Of a stretch of DNA of 64,000 nt, positions 26,699 to 36,200 are shown piece by piece. Position 1 is the stretch's first letter. Each line of letters opens with the position of its first letter. Origin of the DNA: Methylocystis sp. H62 (lineage in GTDB: Bacteria; Pseudomonadota; Alphaproteobacteria; Rhizobiales; Beijerinckiaceae); assembly GCF_015709515.1 (NCBI RefSeq), contig NZ_JADNQZ010000058.1:434001-498000 (forward strand). Reading direction: 5' to 3'. The notes beneath the pieces were generated by a model. It made no database searches and was not told the origin of the DNA. It saw only the letters and a list, made by a program, of their open reading frames with translations. Both the position numbers and the translations under genes were made by a program.

Positions 26699-27502
26699 AT
26701 GGGCGCCGCCGGAGATCCGCAGAGTCACGGGAAGAAGCCGTGCGCCCATTTGGCTTTTCTCGCCTCGGGCGCGCCGGAGGCGGAGGACTCGCGCCAGCGC
26801 CTGATTGAAAAATACGGCGACTGCCCGCCTGAGGAGGCCGATTGCATCGTCGCGCTGGGCGGCGACGGCCTCATGCTGCGCACGCTGCATCGGTTCATGG
26901 ACGCCGGCAAGCCGATCTACGGCATGAATCGCGGCTCCGTCGGCTTTCTGATGAACCAGTATCGCGAGACGGGGCTGCGCAAGCGCATCGCCGAGGCCAA
27001 GCCTTCGATCATTCACCCCTTGCTGATGCATGCCGTCAATGTGCGGGGCGACGAGTTTTCGGCGCACGCCATCAATGAGGTGTCGCTGTTGCGCCAGACG
27101 TCGCAGATCGCGAAGCTGCGCATTCTGGTCAATGGCCAGGAGCGTCTGCCGGAGCTCGTCACCGACGGCGTGCTGGTGTCGACGCCCGCCGGCTCGACCG
27201 CCTACAATCTTTCCGCCAATGGTCCGATCCTGCCGCTCGATGCGCCGCTGATGGCCTTGACGCCGATCTCCGCCTTCCGCCCGCGCCGCTGGCATGGCGC
27301 GCTGCTGCCCGACCTCGCAAAGGTGCGGATCGAGGTCCTCGAAGCGGCGAAGCGGCCCGTCTCGGTCGTCGCCGATCATGACGAATTCCGTGACCTTGCT
27401 TATGTGGACGTTGTGATGGACCACGCCACCAGCCTGATCCTGCTCCATGATGCGGGCCATTCGCTGGAAGAACGCATCCTGCGCGAGCAGTTCGGATACT
27501 AG
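26699..27502 (+). CDS. nadK: NAD kinase
   Basis: An ATP- or polyphosphate-dependent kinase that makes NADP from NAD. The GGDG motif appears in [15 protein letters not shown]. The second nucleotide-site motif [10 protein letters not shown] and the conserved [20 protein letters not shown] are intact. I choose ATG 26699, six bases after GAGAGGGAG, giving 267 residues, near the alphaproteobacterial norm; the frame is open from 26612 without similarity. Five bp separate it from the ferredoxin gene. Confidence 0.96.
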   Translation: MGAAGDPQSHGKKPCAHLAFLASGAPEAEDSRQRLIEKYGDCPPEEADCIVALGGDGLMLRTLHRFMDAGKPIYGMNRGSVGFLMNQYRETGLRKRIAEAKPSIIHPLLMHAVNVRGDEFSAHAINEVSLLRQTSQIAKLRILVNGQERLPELVTDGVLVSTPAGSTAYNLSANGPILPLDAPLMALTPISAFRPRRWHGALLPDLAKVRIEVLEAAKRPVSVVADHDEFRDLAYVDVVMDHATSLILLHDAGHSLEERILREQFGY

Positions 27503-27507
27503 GCCCA

Positions 27508-27807
27508 ATGACTGATTCAGCGATCAAACCCTTCCGCCGCCACGTCTTCGTCTGCGTCAACGCACGCGACGGCCGATCCGCCTGCGAGGACCACGGCGCA
27601 AAGGAGGCGCTGGCCAAGGTGAAGGAAGCGCTCAAGGCGCTGCCCTTCGCCAAGCGCGACGGCGTGCGCCTGTCGCAGTCGGGCTGCCTCGGCCAATGCG
27701 AGCACGGCCCCGTCGCGGTCGTCTATCCTGGCGGGAAATGGATCAGCTATGCGTCGACCGACGAGCTGATCCGCTTCGTTCTGGAGGCGATCGAGGCCCC
27801 GGACTGA
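27508..27807 (+). CDS. Thioredoxin-like [2Fe-2S] ferredoxin
   Basis: A 99-residue protein with cysteines at 16, 26, 60 and 64 (FVCVNAR, SACEDHG, SGCLGQC). The spacing Cys-x9-Cys-x33-Cys-x3-Cys is the ligand set of thioredoxin-fold [2Fe-2S] ferredoxins, also seen in the NuoE subunit. It could exchange electrons with an oxidoreductase, but no partner is adjacent. It is five bp after nadK and probably co-transcribed with it. Confidence 0.88.
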   Translation: MTDSAIKPFRRHVFVCVNARDGRSACEDHGAKEALAKVKEALKALPFAKRDGVRLSQSGCLGQCEHGPVAVVYPGGKWISYASTDELIRFVLEAIEAPD

Positions 27808-27869
27808 TCAGCGGCCGGGCGGAGCGTGCTAAAAGGGATCCGACGTCTTCCGGAACAAGCCCAGCTCGC

Positions 27870-28628
27870 ATGCGCTCCTGTTTGATCCTTGAATCCGACG
27901 CCAGCGATGAGGATGTCGTGGCGGCGCTCGTTTGCGGCGCCGATGCGCTTTTGTTGCGGCTCGGACCCTGCGCGGAGGACGCGGCGCGGCGCAGCGCCCG
28001 CGCGCGCGCCTGCGCGTTGATCAAGGAGGCGCGAGGCAAGGAAGGGCGAGGCAAGGAGGCGCAGGGCAAGCGCGCGGCGCCGCAACTCTTCGTCGAAGTC
28101 GCCCCTCTCGACAACGAGCTCATCGAAGCCGACCTCGACGCGCTGTTCGGTCCGGGACCGGACGGCGTCTTTCTGACCTCCTGCGACGGCGCCGCGAGCC
28201 TGCAGCGCATGTCGGTGAAGCTCGCCGTGCGCGAGGCGCAAGCCGGCCTCGCCGATGGGGCGACCAGGATCGGCGCCTTCGCCGGGGGCGATCCCGGAGC
28301 GGCGTTGGCGTTGCGTTCCCTTGCCGGCGCTTCGCCGCGTCTCGCGGCGCTGGCCTTCGACGACGCCGGGCTGCGCGCGGCGCTGGGCCTCGCCTGCGGC
28401 GACGGCGCCGCCATCCAAATGGCGCGGGCGGCTGTCGTTCTGGCGGCTGCCTCGGCCGGCGTTCCGGCGCTTGCCGCGCCCGTGCAAACCGGGGAAACGG
28501 AGGCCTATGCGGCGGCGCGCCGCGACGGTTTTCAGGGGGCGATGGCGCTTTTTCCCGGACAGATCGCGGTCATCCACGAACTCTTCCCGGCGGTCCAGAA
28601 TCGACAAAGACCGCAATCCTCGGCATAG
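27870..28628 (+). CDS. Degenerate CitE/HpcH-like TIM-barrel protein
   Basis: A 252-residue protein resembling the HpcH/HpaI aldolase-CitE family: MRSCLILESDASDEDVVAAL then VCGADALLLRLG, then LAFDDAGLRAALG and a C-terminal GFQGAMALFPGQIAVIHELF, which corresponds to the CitE GF-x-GK-x-x-x-HP region. Expected catalytic features are missing: the LDLEDAV strand end reads LLRLG and the acidic residue that follows isoleucine in the family (IET) is absent (IGAFAGGDP). An insert of KEARGKEGRGKEAQGK-type repeats lies near residues 52-68. The protein may not be an active lyase. Start ATG 27870 is inferred from similarity. Confidence 0.65.
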   Translation: MRSCLILESDASDEDVVAALVCGADALLLRLGPCAEDAARRSARARACALIKEARGKEGRGKEAQGKRAAPQLFVEVAPLDNELIEADLDALFGPGPDGVFLTSCDGAASLQRMSVKLAVREAQAGLADGATRIGAFAGGDPGAALALRSLAGASPRLAALAFDDAGLRAALGLACGDGAAIQMARAAVVLAAASAGVPALAAPVQTGETEAYAAARRDGFQGAMALFPGQIAVIHELFPAVQNRQRPQSSA

Positions 28629-28636
28629 ACAGGTCG

Positions 28637-29632
28637 ATGAAAAAAGTCCGATGGGACGTGCTTGGCCAGGCCGCCGCGGCGGCGCTCGCCGGCGCAGCGC
28701 TTCTCCCTGAGCCGACGCAAGCGCAGCAACAGCCCCCGCGCCGTCCCCATCCGCCGCATAGCGCCGGCGAAGCGGCCGGACCCGCCGCGCCGCCAACCGA
28801 AAGACGAGCGGCGCTGCGGCTGAGCGCGACGCTCGCCGCCAATGACCAGCAGCCGGTCCACTCGGGCCTTGTTTGGCGTGTCTTCGAGGAGAGCGCCCTG
28901 CCGGACGGATCGCACAAGCTTGTGGCGCAGTCGGAAGAGGCGACTCCGACGCTGCCGCTGCCCGATGGCGCCTATATCGTCCACGCCGCCTATGGGCTTG
29001 CCGGCGTCACGCGCCGCGTCGCCATAGAGGGCGGCAATGTGTCCGAGCGGATCGTTCTGAACGCCGGCGGGCTGAAGCTGATCGACAAGCTGGGCGACGC
29101 GCAAATCCCCGCACAGCGGCTGTCAATTTCCATTTATGTGCCGGAACGCGGCAATTCCGAAGCGAAGCTCATTCTCGCCAACGCCAACTCCGATGACGTG
29201 ATCTGCCTCCCCGAGGGCGCCTATCACGTCGTGTCCACTTTGCTCGACACGGGGCAGGGCGCCCAAGGCGGGACAAACCAGACCAACTCCGTGGTTACGG
29301 CGGATTTGAAAATCCCGGCCGGAAAGCTGATCGAGGCGACCCTGCGCCATCGCGCCGCGACCATGACCTTGAAGCTCGTCAAGCAGCCCGGCGGCGAGGC
29401 GCTCGCCAATACGAGCTTCTCGGTGCTCACGCCGGGCGGCGACGTCATCCGCGAGATGATCGGCGCTTTCCCGTCGCTCGTTTTGGCCGAAGGCGAATAT
29501 GTCGCCATCGCGCGCCACGAGGGCAAAACCTATCAGGGCACTTTCCGCGTGCAGTCGACCAAGGACTCGGACGTCGAAATTCTCATGCGCGATCAGCCGC
29601 GCACTCACGCAAACGACGAACTTCCACAATAA
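28637..29632 (+). CDS. Secreted protein of unknown function with beta-sandwich-like repeats
   Basis: A 331-residue protein with an N-terminal signal segment (LGQAAAAALAGAALLPEPTQ then AQQQ) and a Pro/His/Ala-rich stretch. The rest contains repeats of a carboxypeptidase-regulatory-like motif: LPLPDGAYIVHAAYG, LPEGAYHVVST and LAEGEYVAIARHEG, each of the form L-(P/A)-(D/E)-G-x-Y. It probably folds as tandem small beta domains in the periplasm. No enzyme motifs are visible. I start at ATG 28637, just after the CitE-like stop at 28628. The gene ends at a bidirectional terminator. Confidence 0.7.
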   Translation: MKKVRWDVLGQAAAAALAGAALLPEPTQAQQQPPRRPHPPHSAGEAAGPAAPPTERRAALRLSATLAANDQQPVHSGLVWRVFEESALPDGSHKLVAQSEEATPTLPLPDGAYIVHAAYGLAGVTRRVAIEGGNVSERIVLNAGGLKLIDKLGDAQIPAQRLSISIYVPERGNSEAKLILANANSDDVICLPEGAYHVVSTLLDTGQGAQGGTNQTNSVVTADLKIPAGKLIEATLRHRAATMTLKLVKQPGGEALANTSFSVLTPGGDVIREMIGAFPSLVLAEGEYVAIARHEGKTYQGTFRVQSTKDSDVEILMRDQPRTHANDELPQ

Positions 29633-29663
29633 AAAAGCCGCCCGGCGGACCGGGCGGCTTTGC
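29631..29663. terminator. Bidirectional intrinsic terminator
   Basis: The perfect 11-bp stem AAGCCGCCCGG (29635-29645) with its complement at 29650-29660 has a 4-base loop, six A on the left and a T-rich right flank. It lies between the converging stops of the plus-strand gene at 28637-29632 and the minus-strand porin, and serves both. Confidence 0.9.
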
Positions 29664-29687
29664 TTCGGATCGCTTGAAAACTGCGTT

Positions 29688-31310
29688 CTAAAGGAGCGTG
29701 AAGGGAATGATCACGTCCATATTGAACATGCCCTGGTTTGAGCTCAGGCCGTTGCGGCTGAAGAACGGCGTGGTGCCATTGACGGTCGTGTCCCAACGCA
29801 GCTCCGGCCGGATGATCAGGCCGGTGATGTAGGGCATCTTTGGCAGTTCCGGGGTGATCGTCATACCGAGCGTGAAGGCGAGATAGCTCGTGCCGGAATA
29901 GACCGGCCTGTTGGCGTAAAGGCCCGTTCCCAGGTTCTGGCTGATGCAGGACGGACACCAGAAGCCGTGCGCCAGATTGACCGCGTCGTAATAGCCCGGA
30001 TAGGCGCTGACGAAGAAGTTGTTGTTGTCGCGATAGAATTCGGCGCGCCCGTTGAGCTTGAAGATATCGTTGATCTTGTAGGAGAAATATTGCGCGATGC
30101 CGAAGGCGCGCGCGCCCATCGGATAGGCCGGCGCCGTTCCCCAGAAACCCGTGCCGGTGATGGCGTTGGCCGCGCCCCAGGCCTTTTGCGGCAGGCCGAA
30201 GGAGCTATTGTTCCAGCCGCTTTCCAGCATGAAGCTGATGTCGGTGATGAACGTCAGATTCTCGGTCGCCTTCCAGGTCGTCGTGAGGTTGTTGAACGAA
30301 CGGATCGCCGTGTTGACGTTGCACGCGCAGAGGCCAGGGGCGCCGAAACCGCCCTGGTTGACTGGCCAGCCCGCCGTCAGGGCGTTGGGCCAACCGGTCG
30401 CGGTGAAGGGGAATCCGTTGGCGAAACCGACGGGCCAGCCGACGCCGAGCGGGTCGGTCTGCCTCTGGTTCTCGGGACCGGTATGGGTGATCGCCATAAT
30501 GGTCAGATTGCCGTCGAGCAGGTTGAAGCCGAAACCGCCGTGAAACGAGGCGGCGGCGTTGTTGTCCCCAGGCCAACCAAGGCTCGTGTTCACGCCGCTG
30601 GTCACGCCCGTATAGACGTCGAGCCAGGGCTTGACGTGGGTGGTGAGCATTGCGCCGGTGTGAATAAACGGACCGTAGTTGAAGATGTAGGAGTGGCTGT
30701 AAAACAGATTGTCTTTCGCCGGGATCACTTCCGCGCCGTTGTAGGTGGCGAACATGCCCACCTTGAGGTCGACGCCGCCTTCGCTGATCGGGCTAATCCA
30801 CGGAAAATGCGCCTGGACATTGGCCTCGATCGGTCCGATCTGCGTGCGCGAGGCGATCGCATAATCGAGAACGCCGAGGTAGTGGTTGTAGCGCATGTCC
30901 TCGCCGATCATGCCCTGGAACTTGAAGCCGAAGTCATAGCCTTCGGCCTTCGGATCGAGCGGACGCTGCACGGTCAAGAGGGCGCCGTTGAACGTCGGCC
31001 AGTTGGCGCGGTCCGTATAGAGGTGGCCCCAGTTCAGCTTGTTGAACGGCTGATTGAAGTTGAGGGCGATGCCGCCTTCGATGTAGCCGTCGATGGTCAG
31101 CGTATCGAGCCATCCCGGCGTCGGCGCCACGGCCGGACCCTTGACGATCCGGCCTTTCTTGACGCGCGCGGCCGCAGACGGAGGCGCGGGTTGATTCTCT
31201 TCGATGAGAGTCGGGTCGACCTCCATCAACTTCGACTGAGCATGCGCAGCGCTGGTGATGCTGGTTGCTAGCGAGAGTGCAGCGACGGTCGAAAGATAGG
31301 GCCACTTCAT
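29688..31310 (-). CDS. Outer-membrane beta-barrel porin (BBP2-like)
   Basis: A 540-residue protein with a signal peptide (LATSITSAAHAQ). Alternating aromatic and polar strands are visible throughout, for example WLDTLTIDGYIEGGIALNFN and FKLNGRAEFYRDNNNFF, with a C-terminal strand ending in a hydrophobic residue (MDVIIPFTLL). Trp/Asn/Gly-rich loops and the GYIEGG start resemble the putative beta-barrel porin-2 family. A possible internal disulfide is formed by closely spaced cysteines (LCACN and WCPSC). The solute is unknown. Its ribosome binding site is inside an inverted repeat (31316-31369). Confidence 0.82.
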   Translation of the reverse strand: MKWPYLSTVAALSLATSITSAAHAQSKLMEVDPTLIEENQPAPPSAAARVKKGRIVKGPAVAPTPGWLDTLTIDGYIEGGIALNFNQPFNKLNWGHLYTDRANWPTFNGALLTVQRPLDPKAEGYDFGFKFQGMIGEDMRYNHYLGVLDYAIASRTQIGPIEANVQAHFPWISPISEGGVDLKVGMFATYNGAEVIPAKDNLFYSHSYIFNYGPFIHTGAMLTTHVKPWLDVYTGVTSGVNTSLGWPGDNNAAASFHGGFGFNLLDGNLTIMAITHTGPENQRQTDPLGVGWPVGFANGFPFTATGWPNALTAGWPVNQGGFGAPGLCACNVNTAIRSFNNLTTTWKATENLTFITDISFMLESGWNNSSFGLPQKAWGAANAITGTGFWGTAPAYPMGARAFGIAQYFSYKINDIFKLNGRAEFYRDNNNFFVSAYPGYYDAVNLAHGFWCPSCISQNLGTGLYANRPVYSGTSYLAFTLGMTITPELPKMPYITGLIIRPELRWDTTVNGTTPFFSRNGLSSNQGMFNMDVIIPFTLL

Positions 31311-31655
31311 AGCTGGGAACTCCGTCTGGGAGGCGAGATCTGATTGATATCACTCGCGAGCGGAGTTCCGTTCAAGCCCAACGTCCGCGCATCTGCTTAA
31401 TCGTTAAGCAAATAATGCCCTGACGAATAATTGTTCTAATTAGTGTGGCGGCAATGTCACAATTTTTGATGGTTCCAGGGCGGTCGATGCTGATTTCGCA
31501 GCGCCTCTCGTCGTTAAAAAGGTGACAAATGTTCGTTTCTTGACGAATCACGATCAGTTCCGTCCAGACCGAGGCTTGCCTCTCTTCAAGCGCCGCCCTC
31601 TTTAGTAAGCGTGGCAATAGGCGGGCGCGCACGGCGCGGAACAGGAGAGAGCGAC
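31311..31655. other. 345-bp divergent regulatory region, AT-rich
   Basis: It lies between the porin (minus) and the Rieske-reductase fusion (plus). The central part (about 31390-31530) is much less GC-rich than its surroundings and contains the small palindrome CTTAATCGTTAAG (31396-31408). It should carry both promoters, though no clear -35/-10 pair is assigned. The porin leader hairpin is listed separately. Confidence 0.5.
31316..31369 (-). promoter_or_regulatory. Leader inverted repeat overlapping the porin ribosome binding site
   Basis: GGAACTCCG (31316-31324) and CGGAGTTCC (31361-31369) form a perfect 9-bp dyad with a 36-base loop. On the minus strand the proximal arm contains the porin Shine-Dalgarno GGAG, nine bases before ATG 31310. 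Pairing would hide the ribosome binding site. A switch or sRNA-controlled hairpin is possible. Confidence 0.45.
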
Positions 31656-33209
31656 ATGACGGAAGAGGGGCGCAGTCAGCCCGCGGGCCCCGACTTCACG
31701 CAGGGAGTCGCTCCCGCCGAAATTTCCGAAGGTCGCCCCTTGCTTGGTCATGTGGCGGGCGAGGACGCCGTGATGGCGCGACAGGGTGACGAATTCTTCG
31801 TGATCGGCGCTCATTGCACGCATTATCACGGGCCCTTGGCCGAGGGGCTCGTGGTCGGCGGCTCGATCCGGTGTCCCTGGCACCATGCCTGTTTCAGCCT
31901 GCGCAGCGGCCGCGCGTTGCGCGCGCCCGCCTTTGATCCGCTGCCGCGGTGGCGGGTCGAGCAGGCCGATGGAAAGGTGTTTGCGCGCGAAAGGCTGCCG
32001 GATACGGCGCGCCCGGAGCGTAAGGGCGCGGCCGAGCCGCGCGGCGTCGTCATCGTCGGCGGCGGCGCCGCGGGCTTCGCCGCGGCGCAGATGCTCAGGG
32101 CGGAGGGTTATGACGGCATTCTGGAGCTGATCAGCGCCGATGTGGCCGAGCCCTACGATCGGCCCAATCTCTCGAAGGACTATTTGGCCGGAACCGCGCA
32201 GGCGGACTGGCTGCCATTGCGCGACCCGGCCTGGTATCGAGACAATGGCGTGCAGCTACGTCTCGGGCAGCGCGTCGTGTCGCTCGATCCGGCGGGCAAG
32301 CGGCTAACGCTCGCTGACGGGGCGGCGCTGTCTTACGACGCGCTGCTGCTCTGCACGGGCGCCTTTCCCGTAAAGCTGCCGACGCCGGGGGCGGAACGGA
32401 GCCACGTTCATTATCTGCGCTCGCTCGCCGACGCCGACCGTCTCATCGCCGCCTGCGCCGGGGTCCGCCGCGTGGCGGTGATCGGCGCGAGCTTCATCGG
32501 CCTTGAGGTGGCGGCGTCGCTGCGCGCCCGCGGTCTCGACGTGCGCGTCATCGCGCCCGAGGAGATACCAATGGCGCGCATTCTCGGCCCCGAAATCGGC
32601 GCGCATGTGAGAAAGCTCCACGAGAGTCACGGCGTCATCTTTCATCTCGGGGACACGGCGACGGAAATCGGCGAACGCACGCTCACTTTGAAAAGCGGCG
32701 CAACCTTGGACGCCGATCTCGTGGTCATCGGCGTCGGCGTGAAGCCGGATCTCTCGCTCGCCCAATCCGCCGGCCTCGCCGTGGACCGAGGCGTGCTCGT
32801 CGACGAATATCTGCAAACAAGCGCGCCCGATATTTACGCCGCCGGCGACATCGCCAGCTGGCCCGACAAGATCACGGGCGAGAGGATACGCGTCGAACAT
32901 TGGGTGGTCGCGGAGCGTCAGGGACAGACGGCCGCGCGCAACATTCTCGGCCGCAAGGAAAAGTTCGACGCCGCGCCGTTCTTCTGGAGCCAGCATTACG
33001 ATGAAGCGATTTCCTATATCGGAAACGCCGCGTCGTGGGACCGGCTGGAGATTTCAGGCGATCCGAACGCCGCCGACTGCGCCGTTTCCTACTTCAAGGC
33101 CGACAGGCTGCTGGCCGTCGCGACGATCGGTCGCGACTTCGACAATCTGCGCGCCGAAGTCGTTTTTGAAGCGCGCATCGGCGCCGAGCCGCCGGAATCG
33201 ATCGAATAG
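31656..33209 (+). CDS. Rieske-domain ferredoxin reductase fusion (AIF3-like)
   Basis: A 517-residue protein. The N-terminal Rieske domain (about 12-105) binds a [2Fe-2S] cluster through Cys54/His56 (CTHYHG) and Cys73/His76 (CPWHHACF). The rest is an FAD/NAD(P)H pyridine nucleotide-disulfide oxidoreductase with GGGAAGFAAAQMLRAEGYDG, a second dinucleotide motif VIGASFIGLEVAASL and the C-terminal YAAGDIASW. This layout matches the AIFM3 / ferredoxin reductase subgroup with a fused Rieske partner. It may reduce a small iron-sulfur or cytochrome acceptor. Start ATG 31656 has AGGAG ten bases upstream. Confidence 0.9.
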   Translation: MTEEGRSQPAGPDFTQGVAPAEISEGRPLLGHVAGEDAVMARQGDEFFVIGAHCTHYHGPLAEGLVVGGSIRCPWHHACFSLRSGRALRAPAFDPLPRWRVEQADGKVFARERLPDTARPERKGAAEPRGVVIVGGGAAGFAAAQMLRAEGYDGILELISADVAEPYDRPNLSKDYLAGTAQADWLPLRDPAWYRDNGVQLRLGQRVVSLDPAGKRLTLADGAALSYDALLLCTGAFPVKLPTPGAERSHVHYLRSLADADRLIAACAGVRRVAVIGASFIGLEVAASLRARGLDVRVIAPEEIPMARILGPEIGAHVRKLHESHGVIFHLGDTATEIGERTLTLKSGATLDADLVVIGVGVKPDLSLAQSAGLAVDRGVLVDEYLQTSAPDIYAAGDIASWPDKITGERIRVEHWVVAERQGQTAARNILGRKEKFDAAPFFWSQHYDEAISYIGNAASWDRLEISGDPNAADCAVSYFKADRLLAVATIGRDFDNLRAEVVFEARIGAEPPESIE

Positions 33210-33217
33210 GGTTCGAG

Positions 33218-36200
33218 CTATTCGAAGCGTCCGGAGGCGTGGCTGAGCATGGTGTAGACCTTGCCGGCGTCGCCGGTCAGCAGGTCGAGCGCTTTCGAGC
33301 CGTCGTGGTCGCCGCGGCTTGTCTCGATGAGCAGATCCTCGAAGTGCTGGACGTAGCGATCGGCGGTCGTGCGAAACGCCTGATCGACGCGATAGCGGCG
33401 ACGAATTTCCTCGAAGGTCTGATGGCCTTGCGCGGTATAGAGACGGCGACCGAAAAGTCCGCCCTTCTCGCCGCGCTGATAGCGGCGCCAAAGCTCCGCC
33501 ACGGCGGCGTTGTCCACCATACGCGCAATGTCGAGCGTCAGGCTGTCGAGGGCGCCCGCCGTCGCCAAGGACCGCGCCTGGCGCGGCGGTTGCGGCGCGG
33601 CGTCGTCGAAGGAGGCGCGCGCTAGCAGGTTGCTCAGCCAGCCGCCTTGCGGCTCGCGTGTCGGCTCCGCCGTGCGATTCTGCGCGAGGCGTGGCGCTGC
33701 GGGCTCGGCGCGCACCGCCTGATCCACGACCGGCTGACGGAGCGGAGGCGCGCTCTGTTCGGCGATGTCATAGACGCGGCCCGAACGCGCCACGATGTCG
33801 GTGAGTTCGTTCAGCGCCTTCACCTGATCGCCGACGACCCGCCGCAGCGCCGCCGCCTGCTCCGCGGTTTCGCGCGGAATTTCGGTCGCGCCGCGGCGCA
33901 CCTCCTCACGTGTCTCCTCGATCTCGCGATGAATGTTGCGCGCGAGGCCGCGAATATCGTCTGTCGCGGCGTCGAATTTCGAGCGCGCGTCGCCGAAGAG
34001 ACGGGTGATCTCTTCATTGGTTTCCGAGAAGGCGGCGCGCAGCGCCTCCGACGTCTGTTCGCGTTCGCCTTCCGCGGCGGCGCGCACCGCTGCAAAGCGC
34101 GTCTCGATCAGATCGGCGGTTTGCCGGGAGGTTTCGCTCAGCTCTCCTCCAAGGTCGCGCGACCGCGTCTCGATCGAGCGGAACGAACGGTCCATCAGTT
34201 CGCTGAACTGTGTCATGGCGCTTTCAAATTCGGCGCGCCGGCCTTCGATGAGCGTCACCAGATCTTCGAGCGAGCGGCGGCGGGCGGCCATCACCGCGTC
34301 GAGCGCCTCCTGGCTTTGAGCCAGCTTTTCTGCGCTCTGCGATAGCGTGTGCTGTCGTTCGTCGAGCGCCGCGACAATGGCGTTGGCGTCCTGCATCGTG
34401 CCGCCCGCGACGGCGCTGATATGTTCAACTTGCGTCGAGGCCTCGTTGAGGGCGCCGTGGAACTCGGCAAGGCGCTTGCCAAGTTCATGTTCGAGCGTGA
34501 CCAGATTTTTGCCGGTCGTGTCGATGACCGCATGCAGCGAGGCATTTGTCTCGCCGAGCGTGTCGAGCAGGGTGGGCAGCTCGGCGCGGATCTTTTCGTT
34601 TGTCTCCAGCAGCGCTGCAATCGAAGTCTGCGCGCTGGTCTCCAGCGTCAGCGCCAGCGCCTCGCGAGAGGCGTCCAGCGCATTCGTCAGCTCATCGCGC
34701 TTGACGCCGAGGCGTGAGACAAGGGCGGCGCTGCTATTTTCAACGGCGGTCGCCACGAGATCGCCGATCGTCGTCAATTCCTGGGCGACGGCTCCGCCGC
34801 GCGCGTCGAGCACGGTCTGCATCTGCGTGAGGCGCTCATCCAGCGCGCCGCTGATCTCCGCGACGCGTTCGGCGAGCGACTGGCCGAGATCGCCCGTGCG
34901 CGCATGAAGCGTCGTGTCGAATTCGTGTCGCGCGACGGCGAGAACGTCTTTGATGTCTTGCAGACGGGCGCCGATCGTGTCCACGACCAGTCGGCCTCCT
35001 TCGTCGATCTCCGAAGAAACGGCGCCGAGCCGGCTGATCACATTGTTCTCAAGCAGCGCGATGCGTCCGTCGAGGGTCGTCTCCAGCTCCTTCGCGTGTC
35101 CGCCCAGCGCTTCGTTGATTTCCTCGGTTCTGGAGGCGATCGTATGGGCCAGTTCGCTCGAGCGCGAGAGCAGCACCCAGTCGACGTCCTTGATCTTTGC
35201 GTCGAGCGTTTGCATGACCTGACGGCCGCCGTCCTCCATCACCCGCGCGACTTCAGCCGCGTGTTTGGAGAGCGCCTCCTGCAGCATCTGGCCGCCGACG
35301 CCCAGGCCCGCGTCAACGCGGCCGACCAGTTCGTCGATGCGGTCCGCCGCCTCCATTGTTCTGGCGTTGGCGACGTTCTCGAAGGCTTCGATCTTGTTCG
35401 ACATCGTCGACGCGATGTCGATCGCGCGCGCGCCAAGCTTTTCGACCAGATGGCCGCCTTTGTTCTCGATTGCGCCGTCGATTTCGGCCAGTCTCGCGCC
35501 GATCTCATCGGCGAAATGGCGAGAATTGTCGCCAATCCGGGCGTTGTAATGCTCGACCTGCGCCGAGAGCCTTTCGACGAGCGCGCCGCCCTGCGTGCGG
35601 ATGGTCTCATCGAGCGACTGCAGCCGGTCGTCGATCCGATGCGTAATTTCTTGCGCCTGCACGTCGAGTCGAGCGGCCGCGTCCATCGTCCGCGTCGTCA
35701 GATTGTCGACGAGCTGCGTTCCCTTGCCGCCGATCACGTCTTCGACGACAGCGAAGCGCTGAGTGAGTTCGGCGCTGAGGCGTTCGGCCTGCGCGCCGAC
35801 CCGGTCGGCGAGTTCGCCGCCGTCGCGAAGCAGCGCATTCTCGAATTGCGTGAGCTGTTCGCCGAGCGTGACCGCGATGCGTTCGCCATGGTCGGCCAGC
35901 GAGGCTACGACGTCCTTGCTTTCTGACAGGACGGCGTTCTCGAAGGCGCCGAATCGATCGTTCACCAGTTCATGCAGCCGCTCGCCCTGCGTGGCGATCG
36001 CCAGAACGGCGTCGCTCGCCGTATTGGAGAAGCGCTCATGCATCGTGGCGGCGTTTTCGGCGAGAGCCGAGGAGGCGTCCGCGACGCTTTGGCGTAGCTT
36101 GTCGCGCAACGCCGCGCCGTGCGTCTCGAATTCCTGCAGCGCGAGTTCGCGCGTCGTCTCCATGGTTTTGGCGACGAGCATTCCCGCCGTCTCGAGCGCG

